Made by a program: the position numbers and the translations under genes
Shown here: positions 26,051-35,144 of the stretch, in pieces
Position numbering within the stretch: position 1 is the stretch's first letter
Layout of the letters: every line of letters starts with the position of its first letter
Notes under the pieces: model-generated
The model's database searches: none
Told to the model about the DNA's origin: nothing
Seen by the model: only the letters and a program-made list of their open reading frames with translations
From: Aneurinibacillus soli
Lineage (GTDB): Bacteria; Bacillota; Bacilli; Aneurinibacillales; Aneurinibacillaceae
NCBI RefSeq assembly: GCF_002355375.1
Contig: NZ_AP017312.1
Coordinates: 1,071,001-1,135,000 of the forward strand
DNA: 64,000 bases
Direction of reading: 5' to 3'

Positions 26051-26058
26051 GGCATACG

Positions 26059-26994
26059 TCAGGACGAGACTGTTTTTTGTTTCTTCCAGCGTGCTGCCAC
26101 CGAACTGAACGGGAATTCTGCGAGAATCATGCCGAGAAAGATTAGCATGCAACCAGCAAGGGCACGTGATGTCAGAAGCTCGTCATTAAAGAAGTAAGCA
26201 GTCGCTGCTGCGAATACAGGCTCCATCGCAAAAATAAGCGCTACACGAGTCGCTGTCGTAAACTTCTGGCATTCTGTCTGTGCGAGAAAGGCAAGTGCTG
26301 TTGCTGGAATGGCGGTAACAAGCAGAGCGATGTATACAGTAGGCGTAGTAAATGTTTTAAAAGAAAGAGCAACCTGCCAGTTTTCCAGTATGAGTGCGCT
26401 TATGCCACTCAGCACCGAGACGACAAAAATCTGTATACAGGCAAGTGCCAGCGATGGAAAATGTGGCGCATAGCGCCCGGTGAAAATAATTTGTAGTGCA
26501 AATGATATGGCACAAAAGAATACAAGAATATCCCCACGATTGACTGCTAGAGAATCTCCCATCGTTAGCAAATACAGTCCTGTTGTTGCGACCAGCACGC
26601 CGATCACCGCTGGAACACGCGGTTTCTGTTTGAGGATTAGCAACGCAAGCATCGGTACGAGTACAACAGAGAGGCCCGTAATAAAACCAGCTTTTGCTGA
26701 TGTGGTATACAACAGCCCCACGGTTTGAAATGCATAGCCGAGAAACAGCCATATGCCAATTAAGATGCCTGCGCCGAGCAGTCGTGCATTTATTTGTGCG
26801 AGTTGGCTGCGATAGAATAACAGCAGGCAACCAAACAGAAAGATAGCAGCCATAAAAAAACGCACCGCATTAAACGTAAGCGGTGGAAGCGTCGCAATGG
26901 CATTCTGCACTACGACAAACGTTGCGCCCCAGATGAATGTCACAGTGAGCAGGATGCTGTCAGCAAGCATAGATTTTTTCATACACATCTTCAC
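26059..26994 (-). CDS. EamA-family (DMT superfamily) transporter
   Basis: A 311-residue inner-membrane protein with ten predicted hydrophobic helices in two EamA repeats. The first repeat begins ADSILLTVTFIWGATFVVVQ and the second GDILVFFCAISFALQIIF. Family members export amino acids, purines or other small metabolites; the substrate cannot be told. ATG 26994 is preceded on the minus strand by AAGGGTG; ATG 26982 is an alternative. With the chemoreceptor and ppx-ppk genes it interrupts the engB-hemA junction seen in B. subtilis. Confidence 0.9.
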   Translation of the reverse strand: MKMCMKKSMLADSILLTVTFIWGATFVVVQNAIATLPPLTFNAVRFFMAAIFLFGCLLLFYRSQLAQINARLLGAGILIGIWLFLGYAFQTVGLLYTTSAKAGFITGLSVVLVPMLALLILKQKPRVPAVIGVLVATTGLYLLTMGDSLAVNRGDILVFFCAISFALQIIFTGRYAPHFPSLALACIQIFVVSVLSGISALILENWQVALSFKTFTTPTVYIALLVTAIPATALAFLAQTECQKFTTATRVALIFAMEPVFAAATAYFFNDELLTSRALAGCMLIFLGMILAEFPFSSVAARWKKQKTVSS

Positions 26995-27144
26995 ACCCTT
27001 AAAATAATTTCTATTATAGCGAAATATACATAGTGAAATAAATAGAAAAAATATTCAGTAAATAAGACCAGAGAAGCAGGTGAAAAATGGGCTCTTGACG
27101 AAATGAGTAACATATGGTGGATAAAAAAGGGAGGAACGCAACGG

Positions 27145-28764
27145 ATGAGCAGAATGCTGCGGACGAAAAGTGCCCGTGCCGGACTCAAAAAAGTAGAACG
27201 GGTGGCGGGCAGAATCAGAGATATCATCCGGCAGGCAGGCACGCTTGAATCATGCGCGGACCGCGTTCGCGCCGTCATGGATGAAGAACTGGGTCATGAT
27301 GAGTATTTTGTGTTAGTTGATGTGGATAGTGAGGGACGAATCCATACGAATCGACTTCGGGAGGGCACACATTTTTTAGATGAGGTAGGGGTGAAGGCAG
27401 CGAAGACGGATATCCCCCTTCTGCAGTTGTACCCACGCAACACAGGGGAGGTTCTTGTCGATGCATCATGCCCGATCGTTACGCTTGATAATGGCAAGCG
27501 ATACAACTTGCGTATGGGGCGCCTTATGCATAAACCATTTCTTGCCCCTGCTATATTTGGCCTTGGAATTCTGCCGACTGTATTCGGAAGTGTATATGGT
27601 CTGGCAAGTGGACAGCTCATCCATACAGTATGGCCATGGCTACTTATGGCAATAGCGTGTGGCATGGGACTGGCTGCGTTTATTTATATACAGATTAATA
27701 CAAGGCTGAAAGAATGGTATCAGATTACGCGAAGCATATCAGCAGGGGATCTGACAGTATCAGCTGCCCACAAGGGACGGAATCAGTTCGCGCAGATGGG
27801 GTATGAACTGAACAAAATTATTATCGGTACACGTGCTATGATTGATGAACTTGCTGCATCAGCAGAAGTGACCCGTACGGTTAGCAACCATCAGGCGGAA
27901 GAATCCACTGCGTTAGCACGTACATTCGAAGAGATGTCGCATATGATGCAGACGTTTCGGGAAGGCACAGAGACACAGCTTGGTTCTCTTGAAGAAGTAC
28001 GGGCGATGATTACCGAGATGATGGAAGAAGTTAATAAAATGCAGCGCAATACGAAGAATGCGAGTGAGCTTTCTTTCCGGGTATCCGATAGTGCCAAAGC
28101 GGGGAAGCGAGCTGTCGAAGATTCTGAAGAGCAGATGAAGCAGATTGAGGCAGCAGTAGGAGCGTCTGTCCAGACAATTTCAGAGCTATCGCATAGCACG
28201 CATGAGATTATGAACAAAGTATCGGCCATTACACAGATTGCCAGGCAGACGAATACACTTGCCCTTAATGCTTCGATTGAAGCGGCACGTGCGGGAGAAG
28301 CAGGCCGAGGATTTGCAGTTGTGGCAGGGGAAGTACGCAAGCTTGCAGAAAGCACATCGACTTTTGCGGAAGATATCCGTAGCCTGCTAGAGGTGACAAG
28401 GCAACAGGCAGTGGAAGCAGGCGAGCGTGCATCAGCGAGCGTAACAAGCATTCAGCGCGGTCGTGATGTTGTATATGTGGCTGGAGACTCCATCCGTAGT
28501 ATGGAAGAGGCAGCACAGCGTGCACAGGAGCAGGTAGACTTGAATTACGATCTATCCAATCACTTGATTGAAGAAAGTGTAGAAATCGAGAAAATCATTG
28601 AGACGTTAACACATATCGCAGAACAATTTACCGAATCGATGACACGGGGCGCGGCAGCGATGGAAGAAAAAGTAGAAAGTGTTCACCAGCTGGCAAAGGA
28701 TGCAGCGCTCTTATCCGGACAGTCTACATCTCTTCATACAATTGTCAAACGATTTCATACGTAA
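27145..28764 (+). CDS. Methyl-accepting chemotaxis protein
   Basis: This 539-residue receptor should signal to CheA/CheW. Unlike classical receptors it starts with about 140 cytosol-like residues (no signal sequence), followed by two close membrane helices (about 145-200) with almost no external loop. A HAMP-like linker and the long methylation/signalling coiled coil follow, with hairpin tip [20 protein letters not shown] and [16 protein letters not shown]. Sensing is therefore likely intracellular or membrane-state related. ATG 27145 is placed by GGGAGGAACG. No partner che gene is in the window. Confidence 0.92.
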   Translation: MSRMLRTKSARAGLKKVERVAGRIRDIIRQAGTLESCADRVRAVMDEELGHDEYFVLVDVDSEGRIHTNRLREGTHFLDEVGVKAAKTDIPLLQLYPRNTGEVLVDASCPIVTLDNGKRYNLRMGRLMHKPFLAPAIFGLGILPTVFGSVYGLASGQLIHTVWPWLLMAIACGMGLAAFIYIQINTRLKEWYQITRSISAGDLTVSAAHKGRNQFAQMGYELNKIIIGTRAMIDELAASAEVTRTVSNHQAEESTALARTFEEMSHMMQTFREGTETQLGSLEEVRAMITEMMEEVNKMQRNTKNASELSFRVSDSAKAGKRAVEDSEEQMKQIEAAVGASVQTISELSHSTHEIMNKVSAITQIARQTNTLALNASIEAARAGEAGRGFAVVAGEVRKLAESTSTFAEDIRSLLEVTRQQAVEAGERASASVTSIQRGRDVVYVAGDSIRSMEEAAQRAQEQVDLNYDLSNHLIEESVEIEKIIETLTHIAEQFTESMTRGAAAMEEKVESVHQLAKDAALLSGQSTSLHTIVKRFHT

Positions 28765-28773
28765 ATCACATTT

Positions 28774-28787
28774 TGTAAGCGATTACA
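28774..28787 (+). promoter_or_regulatory. Putative cre site (CcpA) upstream of ppx-ppk
   Basis: TGTAAGCGATTACA matches the cre consensus TGWAANCGNTNWCA at every defined position. It lies about 65 bp upstream of the predicted ppx -10 box and 9 bp after the chemoreceptor stop. Confidence 0.6.
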
Positions 28788-28807
28788 AAAAAAGAAATTC
28801 ATAAACC

Positions 28808-28859
28808 TTAACCTGATATTTAACATTTCTTAACATGAATTTAGTAAACTAGTTATAAT
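28808..28859 (+). promoter_or_regulatory. Putative PhoP-regulated promoter of ppx-ppk
   Basis: Four TTAACA-like hexamers start at 28808 (TTAACC), 28820 (TTAACA), 28830 (TTAACA) and 28841 (TTAGTA), a spacing of 12, 10 and 11 bp. They are followed by a perfect TATAAT at 28854-28859 with no normal -35 box. Tandem TT(A/C/T)ACA repeats at about 11-bp period just upstream of the -10 box are the Bacillus PhoP box arrangement. Confidence 0.7.
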
Positions 28860-28881
28860 GATAAAAAACAGGTAAGGTTGG

Positions 28882-30417
28882 ATGCATATGGGAAGTTATA
28901 ATGCAGTCATTGATATGGGGTCCAATTCAGTCCGGATTGTCATGTATTACGAAGAGGAAGACGGTGCTTTCTATGAAATAGATAATATGAAGCAGACCAT
29001 CCGTCTTAGCTCATATGTAGATGCAGAACAATGTATTACAGAGCAAGGTATACGAGAAGTGCTGGCTGTCCTGCGCCAGTTTCGCCAGCTTTGCTCGGCA
29101 CGTGCTGTGTCACGTGTGATTGGGGTAGCGACTGCTACAGTACGTCGTGCCAAAAATCGGACGGAATTTCTAACACGTATTTATCAAGAGACAGGATTCC
29201 GCTTTCGGGTGTTATCAGGCGAAGAAGAAGCTTATTATGGATATTTAGCAGTTGCAAACACGACTCCGGTCACGAATGCATTCACGATCGACATTGGCGG
29301 TGCGAGCACAGAGATCGTCAACGTTAAAGACAGAAAGCTAATAAACAGCTACAGTTTTCCATTCGGAGCTGTGACGCTTACCCGGGAGTTTTTTCGCGGT
29401 TCTATCCCTGGAAAAGTAGAAATGAAAGAGATGATCGAGTATGTACGTGCGGAGCTTGTCCGGCATGACTGGCTAATGAATTCGTCTCATCCTCTTGTGG
29501 GAATGGGCGGAACAGCACGGAATCTTAGTAAGATTCATCAGATGATGATCCGGTACCCATTTCCGAGCCTTCATTATTACCCGATGCGTAAGTATGAAGT
29601 GGACAGCGTGTTTCATCTTCTGCTTGATCAGGCCCCAGAGCGTATGCAGTCTGTTCAAGGGCTTTCTAAGGAGCGGGCTGATATTATCCTAGCCGGTGTG
29701 CTGTTGATTAAAACGGTGATGGAACATATAGGTACGACTGAGTTTGTTACAAGTAATAAAGGATTGCGCGACGGTGTGCATCTGGAATCATATCTAAAAC
29801 GGGTACAGAAGCCACTGCTTGAGGATGTAGTCCAACATGGTGTTAACGTATTCATGAATAATTACAAGGTGAATCGTACTCATGCAAGGCATGTAAGAGA
29901 GCTTGCATTGAGCTTGTTTGAGGGAGTAAAGAAGTTGGAGTTGCATTCATATGGGGCACCCGAATCCAAACTGCTCGATGTCGCGGCACAGCTGTATGAC
30001 ATAGGACGGAGCATCAATCTACGCGAGTCGCACCGTCACACCTTTTACTTGATGATCCATGTACTTCTACCGGGCTTAACCCACCGGGAGCGTATTCTAG
30101 CGGCACTGATCGCGTCATATAAGGGAACGAAACGGTTGCAGGAACTGGCAGCTCCGTACGAATCGCTTCTGTCAGAAGCGGACATGCAGATGGCCGATAC
30201 CCTCGGTGTGTTGCTTACCATGGCACGAGCGCTTGACCGGACAGAAAGTGGGCAGGTGAAGGCCGTTCGTGTTCAGCGCATCAGGGATGAAATCGTGCTG
30301 CTGTGTGAAGGGGGGAGCCGCCCTGAACTTGAACTGCAGGCGATTGAAGAATACCGGAAGAAATTCAGAAAACAGTTTAGACTCCCACTGGTAATCCGGT
30401 GGGTAGAATATAGTTAA
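28882..30417 (+). CDS. ppx: Exopolyphosphatase (Ppx/GppA family)
   Basis: This ASKHA-fold phosphatase removes terminal phosphate from polyphosphate or from pppGpp. The 511-residue protein has the phosphate loops NAVIDMGSNSVRIVMY (N terminus) and FTIDIGGASTEIV (near residue 135), plus the catalytic Glu region LSGEEEAYYGYLA. The last 180 residues form the helical HD-like C-terminal domain of long Ppx proteins. ATG 28882 follows AGGTAAGG; ATG 28888 is an alternative. The gene is 30 bp upstream of ppk and so forms a polyphosphate synthesis/degradation pair. Confidence 0.93.
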   Translation: MHMGSYNAVIDMGSNSVRIVMYYEEEDGAFYEIDNMKQTIRLSSYVDAEQCITEQGIREVLAVLRQFRQLCSARAVSRVIGVATATVRRAKNRTEFLTRIYQETGFRFRVLSGEEEAYYGYLAVANTTPVTNAFTIDIGGASTEIVNVKDRKLINSYSFPFGAVTLTREFFRGSIPGKVEMKEMIEYVRAELVRHDWLMNSSHPLVGMGGTARNLSKIHQMMIRYPFPSLHYYPMRKYEVDSVFHLLLDQAPERMQSVQGLSKERADIILAGVLLIKTVMEHIGTTEFVTSNKGLRDGVHLESYLKRVQKPLLEDVVQHGVNVFMNNYKVNRTHARHVRELALSLFEGVKKLELHSYGAPESKLLDVAAQLYDIGRSINLRESHRHTFYLMIHVLLPGLTHRERILAALIASYKGTKRLQELAAPYESLLSEADMQMADTLGVLLTMARALDRTESGQVKAVRVQRIRDEIVLLCEGGSRPELELQAIEEYRKKFRKQFRLPLVIRWVEYS

Positions 30418-30447
30418 AGAGAATGAGAAGGGAAGAGGGTGAACGGT

Positions 30448-32622
30448 ATGGCGGATACGATGATGACACAGGAAACCGATATGCCGAAAGAAGAGGTTGA
30501 TCTAGATTGTACTGATTATTACATCAACCGGGAATTAAGCTGGCTTGCATTTAACCATCGTGTACTAGAAGAGGCGGAGGATGAAGCAACTCCTGCCTTA
30601 GAACGTCTGAAGTTCTTGGCGATTACAAGTTCGAACCTGGATGAATTTTTTATGGTTCGTGTAGGATCAATGAAGGATCAGGAGAAACATGGTATTACGA
30701 CTCCGGAGAACAAGGCGGGGATGACGCCACGTCAGCAGCTTGAAGCGATGTCACGAGAGGCGCATAAAATGGTAGCCAAGCAGTATCGCATCTGGAACGA
30801 AGCCCTGCTTCCTCAATTGGAGATAAATGGAATTTCTTTCGTGAAGCCGGATGATTTGAGCGAGGAGCAGGAGGCGTTCTTGCGCACGTATTTTTATGAT
30901 CGAATTTATCCGGTTCTGACTCCGATGGCAGTCGATGCAAGTCGTCCGTTTCCGATGCTTTTAAATAAGAGTGTAAATCTTGCTGTCACACTTGAGAGTG
31001 AAAGCGATGGCAAGAACAAAATTTTGTTTGCGGTCGTACAAGTTCCATCTGTGCTCCCGCGTTATATCGAGCTTCCAAGTACGACAACAGAAGAGAAGCA
31101 ATTTGTTTTGTTAGAAGATGTGATTTGCCATTATATTGACTTCTTGTTTAAAGGCAATCGAATTTGTGCGGTCAAGCCGTTTCGGATTACGCGTAATGCA
31201 GATATGACACTTGATGAGGAAGGCGCAGAAGATCTTCTTAAGGAAATTCAGAAAGAGCTGAAGAAGCGGCGCTGGGGAGCGGCGGTTCGCCTGGAAGTAA
31301 CGGAAGAGATGGATGAGTATATGAAGGGCATCCTACAGGAATCACTGGAGATTGAGCCAAGTGACATTTATGAAGTCAAAGGGCCGCTGGATTTAACGTT
31401 TTTGATGAAGTTTTCTCAGCTTGCAGGGTATAACGATCTTCGCTATCCTCCGCTGGCTTCCCAGCCGCCGGCAGATTTCATCGGAGAAAATAACATTTTT
31501 GAAGCGATTGCTCATAAAGATATTCTGGTGCACCACCCGTACGAATCATTCGATCCGGTGATTCATTTCGTCAAGCAGGCGGCAGAAGACCCAAATGTGC
31601 TGGCGATTAAACAGACGTTGTATCGGGTAAGCGGAGATTCGCCTATTGTAGGGGCGCTTGCCAAAGCGGCGGAGAACGGCAAGCAGGTTACGGTGCTTGT
31701 CGAGCTGAAAGCACGTTTTGATGAAGAAAATAATATTGTCTGGGCTAAAAAATTAGAAAAAGCAGGCTGCCATGTAATTTACGGGCTGGTAGGGTTAAAG
31801 ACACATTGCAAAATTACGCTCGTTGTTCGTCAAGAAGGAAAGAGCCTGAAGCGGTATGTCCACCTTGGCACCGGCAACTATAATGATTCAACGGCGCGGT
31901 TGTATACCGACCTTGGTATGTTTACATGCAAGGAGCCATTTGGCATTGACGCTTCTTATATCTTTAATCATCTATCAGGGTATTCTAAGCCCCCAAAGTT
32001 TAAAAAAATCGAAGCGGCTCCGAATGGATTGCGAAATAAAATCCTACAGCTGATCGATAACGAAATTGCGAAAAGTACACCAGACCAGCCGGGACGAATC
32101 ATTCTAAAAATGAATTCACTGACGGATAAAAAACTGATTAATGCTCTGTTTAAGGCGTCAGCTGCCGGTGTAAAAGTTGATATGATTATTCGGGGAATCT
32201 GCTGCCTGCGTCCGGGTATTCCAGGTGTAAGTGAGAACATCCGGGTTATTAGCATTGTGGATCGCTTCCTTGAACACTCACGTATTTTCTACTTCCAAAG
32301 CGGTGGCGATGATAAAATGTATCTGGCAAGCGCGGACTGGATGACACGAAATATGGAACGCCGGGTAGAAATCATGTTTCCAATCGAGGTCGCGTCTTTG
32401 AAAGAACGAGTCAAAAAGATTCTGGACGTACTGCTGCAAGACAATGTAAAAGCACGTGTCCTCAATTCAAGCGGCGTTTATACACGCGTAGAGGTACAAC
32501 CAGATGAAAAACGGATTCATAGTCAACTTGCTTTTCATGCAGCGGCAGTGAAAAATGCGAAGAAAATTCGCCAGACACCATACATGAAGCAGTTAAAGCC
32601 TAAAACGCATATTGATGTATAA
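30448..32622 (+). CDS. ppk: Polyphosphate kinase 1
   Basis: PPK1 polymerises the gamma-phosphate of ATP into polyphosphate through a phosphohistidine intermediate. The 724-residue protein shows the N domain (INRELSWLAFNHRVLEEA, SSNLDEFFMVRVG), the head domain and the two phospholipase-D-like catalytic domains, including KTHCKITLVVR and VHLGTGNYNDSTARLYTD. Arg and Lys residues contact polyphosphate (KQTLYRVSG, ELKARFDEENN). ATG 30448 is preceded by GAGGGTG; an in-frame GTG at 30439 is also possible. It shares the phosphate-type promoter ahead of ppx and ends at a strong hairpin. Confidence 0.96.
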   Translation: MADTMMTQETDMPKEEVDLDCTDYYINRELSWLAFNHRVLEEAEDEATPALERLKFLAITSSNLDEFFMVRVGSMKDQEKHGITTPENKAGMTPRQQLEAMSREAHKMVAKQYRIWNEALLPQLEINGISFVKPDDLSEEQEAFLRTYFYDRIYPVLTPMAVDASRPFPMLLNKSVNLAVTLESESDGKNKILFAVVQVPSVLPRYIELPSTTTEEKQFVLLEDVICHYIDFLFKGNRICAVKPFRITRNADMTLDEEGAEDLLKEIQKELKKRRWGAAVRLEVTEEMDEYMKGILQESLEIEPSDIYEVKGPLDLTFLMKFSQLAGYNDLRYPPLASQPPADFIGENNIFEAIAHKDILVHHPYESFDPVIHFVKQAAEDPNVLAIKQTLYRVSGDSPIVGALAKAAENGKQVTVLVELKARFDEENNIVWAKKLEKAGCHVIYGLVGLKTHCKITLVVRQEGKSLKRYVHLGTGNYNDSTARLYTDLGMFTCKEPFGIDASYIFNHLSGYSKPPKFKKIEAAPNGLRNKILQLIDNEIAKSTPDQPGRIILKMNSLTDKKLINALFKASAAGVKVDMIIRGICCLRPGIPGVSENIRVISIVDRFLEHSRIFYFQSGGDDKMYLASADWMTRNMERRVEIMFPIEVASLKERVKKILDVLLQDNVKARVLNSSGVYTRVEVQPDEKRIHSQLAFHAAAVKNAKKIRQTPYMKQLKPKTHIDV

Positions 32623-32635
32623 AAGTAGTTCATCG

Positions 32636-32700
32636 AAGGAAACTAGAAGCGTACAGGAAACGGACATGTTTTCCAGCGCTTCCGGTTTCCTTTTTGTTTT
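32636..32700 (+). terminator. Terminator of ppx-ppk
   Basis: GGAAAC, GAAGCG and inner GGAAA arms pair with TTTCC, GCTTC and GTTTCC, followed by TTTTTGTTTT. Confidence 0.9.
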
Positions 32701-32796
32701 CTGTGCTGCTTTTTGTTATAATGCTTGTGTATGTGAGAAGAAAGTTGCGGCTTCAAAAAATCTTCACATTTAGAATCCGGACGCTTTCTGTTTCGG

Positions 32797-32805
32797 TGTT
32801 ATAAT
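32797..32805 (+). promoter_or_regulatory. Extended -10 promoter of the hem operon
   Basis: TGTTATAAT at 32797-32805 is a perfect TATAAT with a TGN extension and no good -35 box. A second TATAAT lies at 32717-32722. The region 32701-32901 otherwise contains the hairpin described at 32831. Confidence 0.6.
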
Positions 32806-32830
32806 AAATCGATGTAGATAAAGAGCGGAC

Positions 32831-32865
32831 ATGCGGAGAGAACTGGTAGAAAGCCAGCACCGCAT
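32831..32865 (+). promoter_or_regulatory. Structured hemA leader hairpin, T-box stem-I-like
   Basis: ATGCGG at 32831-32836 pairs with CCGCAT at 32860-32865 and CTGG at 32843-32846 pairs with CCAG at 32854-32857. The 5' side holds AGAGA and the inner loop resembles the distal arm of T-box stem I; a GAG triplet follows at 32870-32872. No T-box (GGTGGTACCGCG-like) antiterminator or terminator follows. The hairpin is clear, its function is not. Confidence 0.45.
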
Positions 32866-32901
32866 TAACGAGTATAAAGAACGTAGGATGGGGTGTCAGA
32901 C

Positions 32902-34260
32902 ATGCACATTCTTGCTATCGGATTGAACTATCGCACAGCACCGGTCGAGATTCGGGAGCAGTTTGCTTTCGCGGATGAAGACAAGGTTGAAGCGCTGCGT
33001 ACACTGCAGCACACCAAGAGCATATTAGAGTGTGTAATTGTGGGCACCTGTAATCGTACAGAACTGTATGCAGTTGTGGATCAGCTTCACACCGGCCGCC
33101 ATTTTATGAAGACATTTTTGTCTGAATGGTTTGGTGTATCACGCGAACAGTTCGAAAATCATTTATATGTAAAAGAAAATGACGCTGCTGTGCAGCATCT
33201 GTTCCGTGTAGCCTGTGGACTCGATTCCATGGTGCTTGGGGAGACACAAATTCTCGGTCAGGTAAAGGATGCATTCCAGTTAGCGCAAGCGAACAATGCG
33301 ACAGGGACTGTATTTAATATGTTGTTTAAGCAGGCCGTAACGCTAGCGAAGCGCGCGCATTCCGAAACAGAAATCAACAAGAATGCGGTATCCACAAGTT
33401 ATGCGGCCATTGAACTTGGCAAAAAAGTGTTTGGCTATTTTACGGACAAGACCGTGCTTGTGCTTGGTGCAGGTAAAATGAGTGAGCTGACGGCGAAGCA
33501 TCTTCATGCCAATGGAGCTGCTCGTGTGCTTGTGGCGAACCGAACGTATGAACGAGCTGTTTCACTGGCTGAGAAATTCCGTGGGAAAGCGATTGAGATG
33601 GACCGCCTTGCTGAAGCGCTTGTGCTAGCTGATATTGTGATCAGCTCAACAGGTGCTGACGGCTATGTAGTAACGAAGCAGGACATCGCCGCTGTTATGC
33701 GTAAGCGGATGGGCCGCCCGTTGTTTCTAATTGATATCGCTGTGCCACGTGACCTTGATCCGGCGATCAATGATCTGGATGGCGTATATTTATATGATAT
33801 TGACGATCTAGAAGGCATCGTAGAAGCGAATATGCGGGAACGCGCCCGTGAAGCCGAGAAGATTGGAGTTATGATCGGAGAAGAGCTTGTTGCATTTAAG
33901 GCATGGCTTGGCACACTTGGTGTTGTGCCACTGATCAGTGCGTTGCGCGAGAAACTGCTTACTCACCAGCAGGAAGCGATGCGCAACATTGAGAACAAAT
34001 GTCCGGATCTGACGGACAAGGAAGTGCGTATGATCAACAAGCAGACCCGGAGTCTGATTAACCAGATCATGCATGATCCGATCGTGCGTATAAAAGAAAT
34101 GGCCGGTCAGCCAGAAAGTGATGTAGCGCTTGAGATGTTTATTCGGCTGTTCGCACTTGAGAACGAGTTAGAAGAAATGGCTCATCCAATAGAAGAAGCA
34201 AAAGAATCATACATCCCACTGCGGCACCGCCGTGTGCTGACAGGTCAGGAAGCTTTTTAG
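32902..34260 (+). CDS. hemA: Glutamyl-tRNA reductase
   Basis: HemA reduces glutamyl-tRNA(Glu) to glutamate-1-semialdehyde, the first committed step of C5-pathway haem synthesis. The 452-residue protein has the N-terminal catalytic domain with the active Cys in VGTCNRTELYAV (near residue 50), LGETQILGQVK, the NADPH-binding domain (VLVLGAGKMSELTAKHL) and a helical dimerisation domain. ATG 32902 gives MHILAIGLNYRTAP and is spaced 8 bp from GGATGGGG. It heads hemAXCDBL. Confidence 0.97.
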   Translation: MHILAIGLNYRTAPVEIREQFAFADEDKVEALRTLQHTKSILECVIVGTCNRTELYAVVDQLHTGRHFMKTFLSEWFGVSREQFENHLYVKENDAAVQHLFRVACGLDSMVLGETQILGQVKDAFQLAQANNATGTVFNMLFKQAVTLAKRAHSETEINKNAVSTSYAAIELGKKVFGYFTDKTVLVLGAGKMSELTAKHLHANGAARVLVANRTYERAVSLAEKFRGKAIEMDRLAEALVLADIVISSTGADGYVVTKQDIAAVMRKRMGRPLFLIDIAVPRDLDPAINDLDGVYLYDIDDLEGIVEANMRERAREAEKIGVMIGEELVAFKAWLGTLGVVPLISALREKLLTHQQEAMRNIENKCPDLTDKEVRMINKQTRSLINQIMHDPIVRIKEMAGQPESDVALEMFIRLFALENELEEMAHPIEEAKESYIPLRHRRVLTGQEAF

Positions 34261-34305
34261 AAAGAACGATAATCCTGTTGCTCCTGCGGAGAGGAGTTAT
34301 GTCCA

Positions 34306-35127
34306 TTGCTTCATGAAAGCTTGATTTACGACGCCATCATTTACATTTATGCTTGCAGCATTTTGCTGTATTTTGCGGATTTTATAAATCGCAGCCGGAA
34401 GGTGAACCGTACAGCCTTCTGGCTTCTTGCTGTTGTTTGGGCGCTGCAAAGCGTCTTTTTTGGTATCAGTATGATGGAGAAAGAATACTTTCCTGTATTG
34501 ACGTTGTTTGAGACGCTCTTTTTCTATTCATGGATTCTTGTCACGATGTCGCTTGTGATTAACTATTTTTTTAGAATTGACCTACTTGTTTTTTTTACCA
34601 ATGTAATTGGATTTTCGGTGCTGGCGATTAACTTTTTTGCGAATCAGAATGCATCGCCGATGGTAGCTGAACGGTTAACCTCGGAGTTGTTGTTTATTCA
34701 TGTTAGCATCGCATTTGTAAGCTATGGAGCGTTCTCGCTCTCGTTTATTTTTTCGCTTATGTATCTGGTAGAAGACCGGATGCTCAAGCAGAAGATGTGG
34801 AACAAGTGGCTGCACAGGCTTCCTGGACTGGGCTTGCTTGATTTGTATTCGTATCGACTGAACATGGCCGGTGTTCCGCTTCTTTTGCTCGCAATTATTC
34901 TGGGCACGATTTGGGCACACCTTAAAGTGCCGGGAGATTTTTGGATTGACCCGAAAGTGTTAATGTCTGTCGGCGTGCTGATTGCCTACTCGCTGTATTT
35001 GTACCAGAGAGTCACATACGGCTGGGCAGGACGTAAGCTGGCACTATGGAATGCAGGAACGTTTATGCTTGTTCTCGTAAATTATCTGATTTCTGGTTCT
35101 GTATCTTCATTTCATCAGTGGCTTTAG
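34306..35127 (+). CDS. hemX: CcsA-family membrane protein HemX
   Basis: A 273-residue membrane protein of the cytochrome c assembly (CcsA/CcmC) family with about eight hydrophobic segments. The tryptophan-rich signature is displaced toward [18 protein letters not shown]. In B. subtilis HemX lowers the cellular level of HemA. No ATG start is suitable (ATG 34299 is followed by a stop), so TTG 34306 behind GAGAGGAG is chosen. It sits between hemA and hemC, as in Bacillus. Confidence 0.92.
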   Translation: MLHESLIYDAIIYIYACSILLYFADFINRSRKVNRTAFWLLAVVWALQSVFFGISMMEKEYFPVLTLFETLFFYSWILVTMSLVINYFFRIDLLVFFTNVIGFSVLAINFFANQNASPMVAERLTSELLFIHVSIAFVSYGAFSLSFIFSLMYLVEDRMLKQKMWNKWLHRLPGLGLLDLYSYRLNMAGVPLLLLAIILGTIWAHLKVPGDFWIDPKVLMSVGVLIAYSLYLYQRVTYGWAGRKLALWNAGTFMLVLVNYLISGSVSSFHQWL

Positions 35128-35144
35128 AAAGGATTGTGACGAAC

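Noticed and set aside
28771-28790. Terminator of the chemoreceptor gene at TTTTGTAA/TTACAAAA
   Set aside because: The stem is AT-rich and followed by A residues on the plus strand. The cre-consensus reading fits better.
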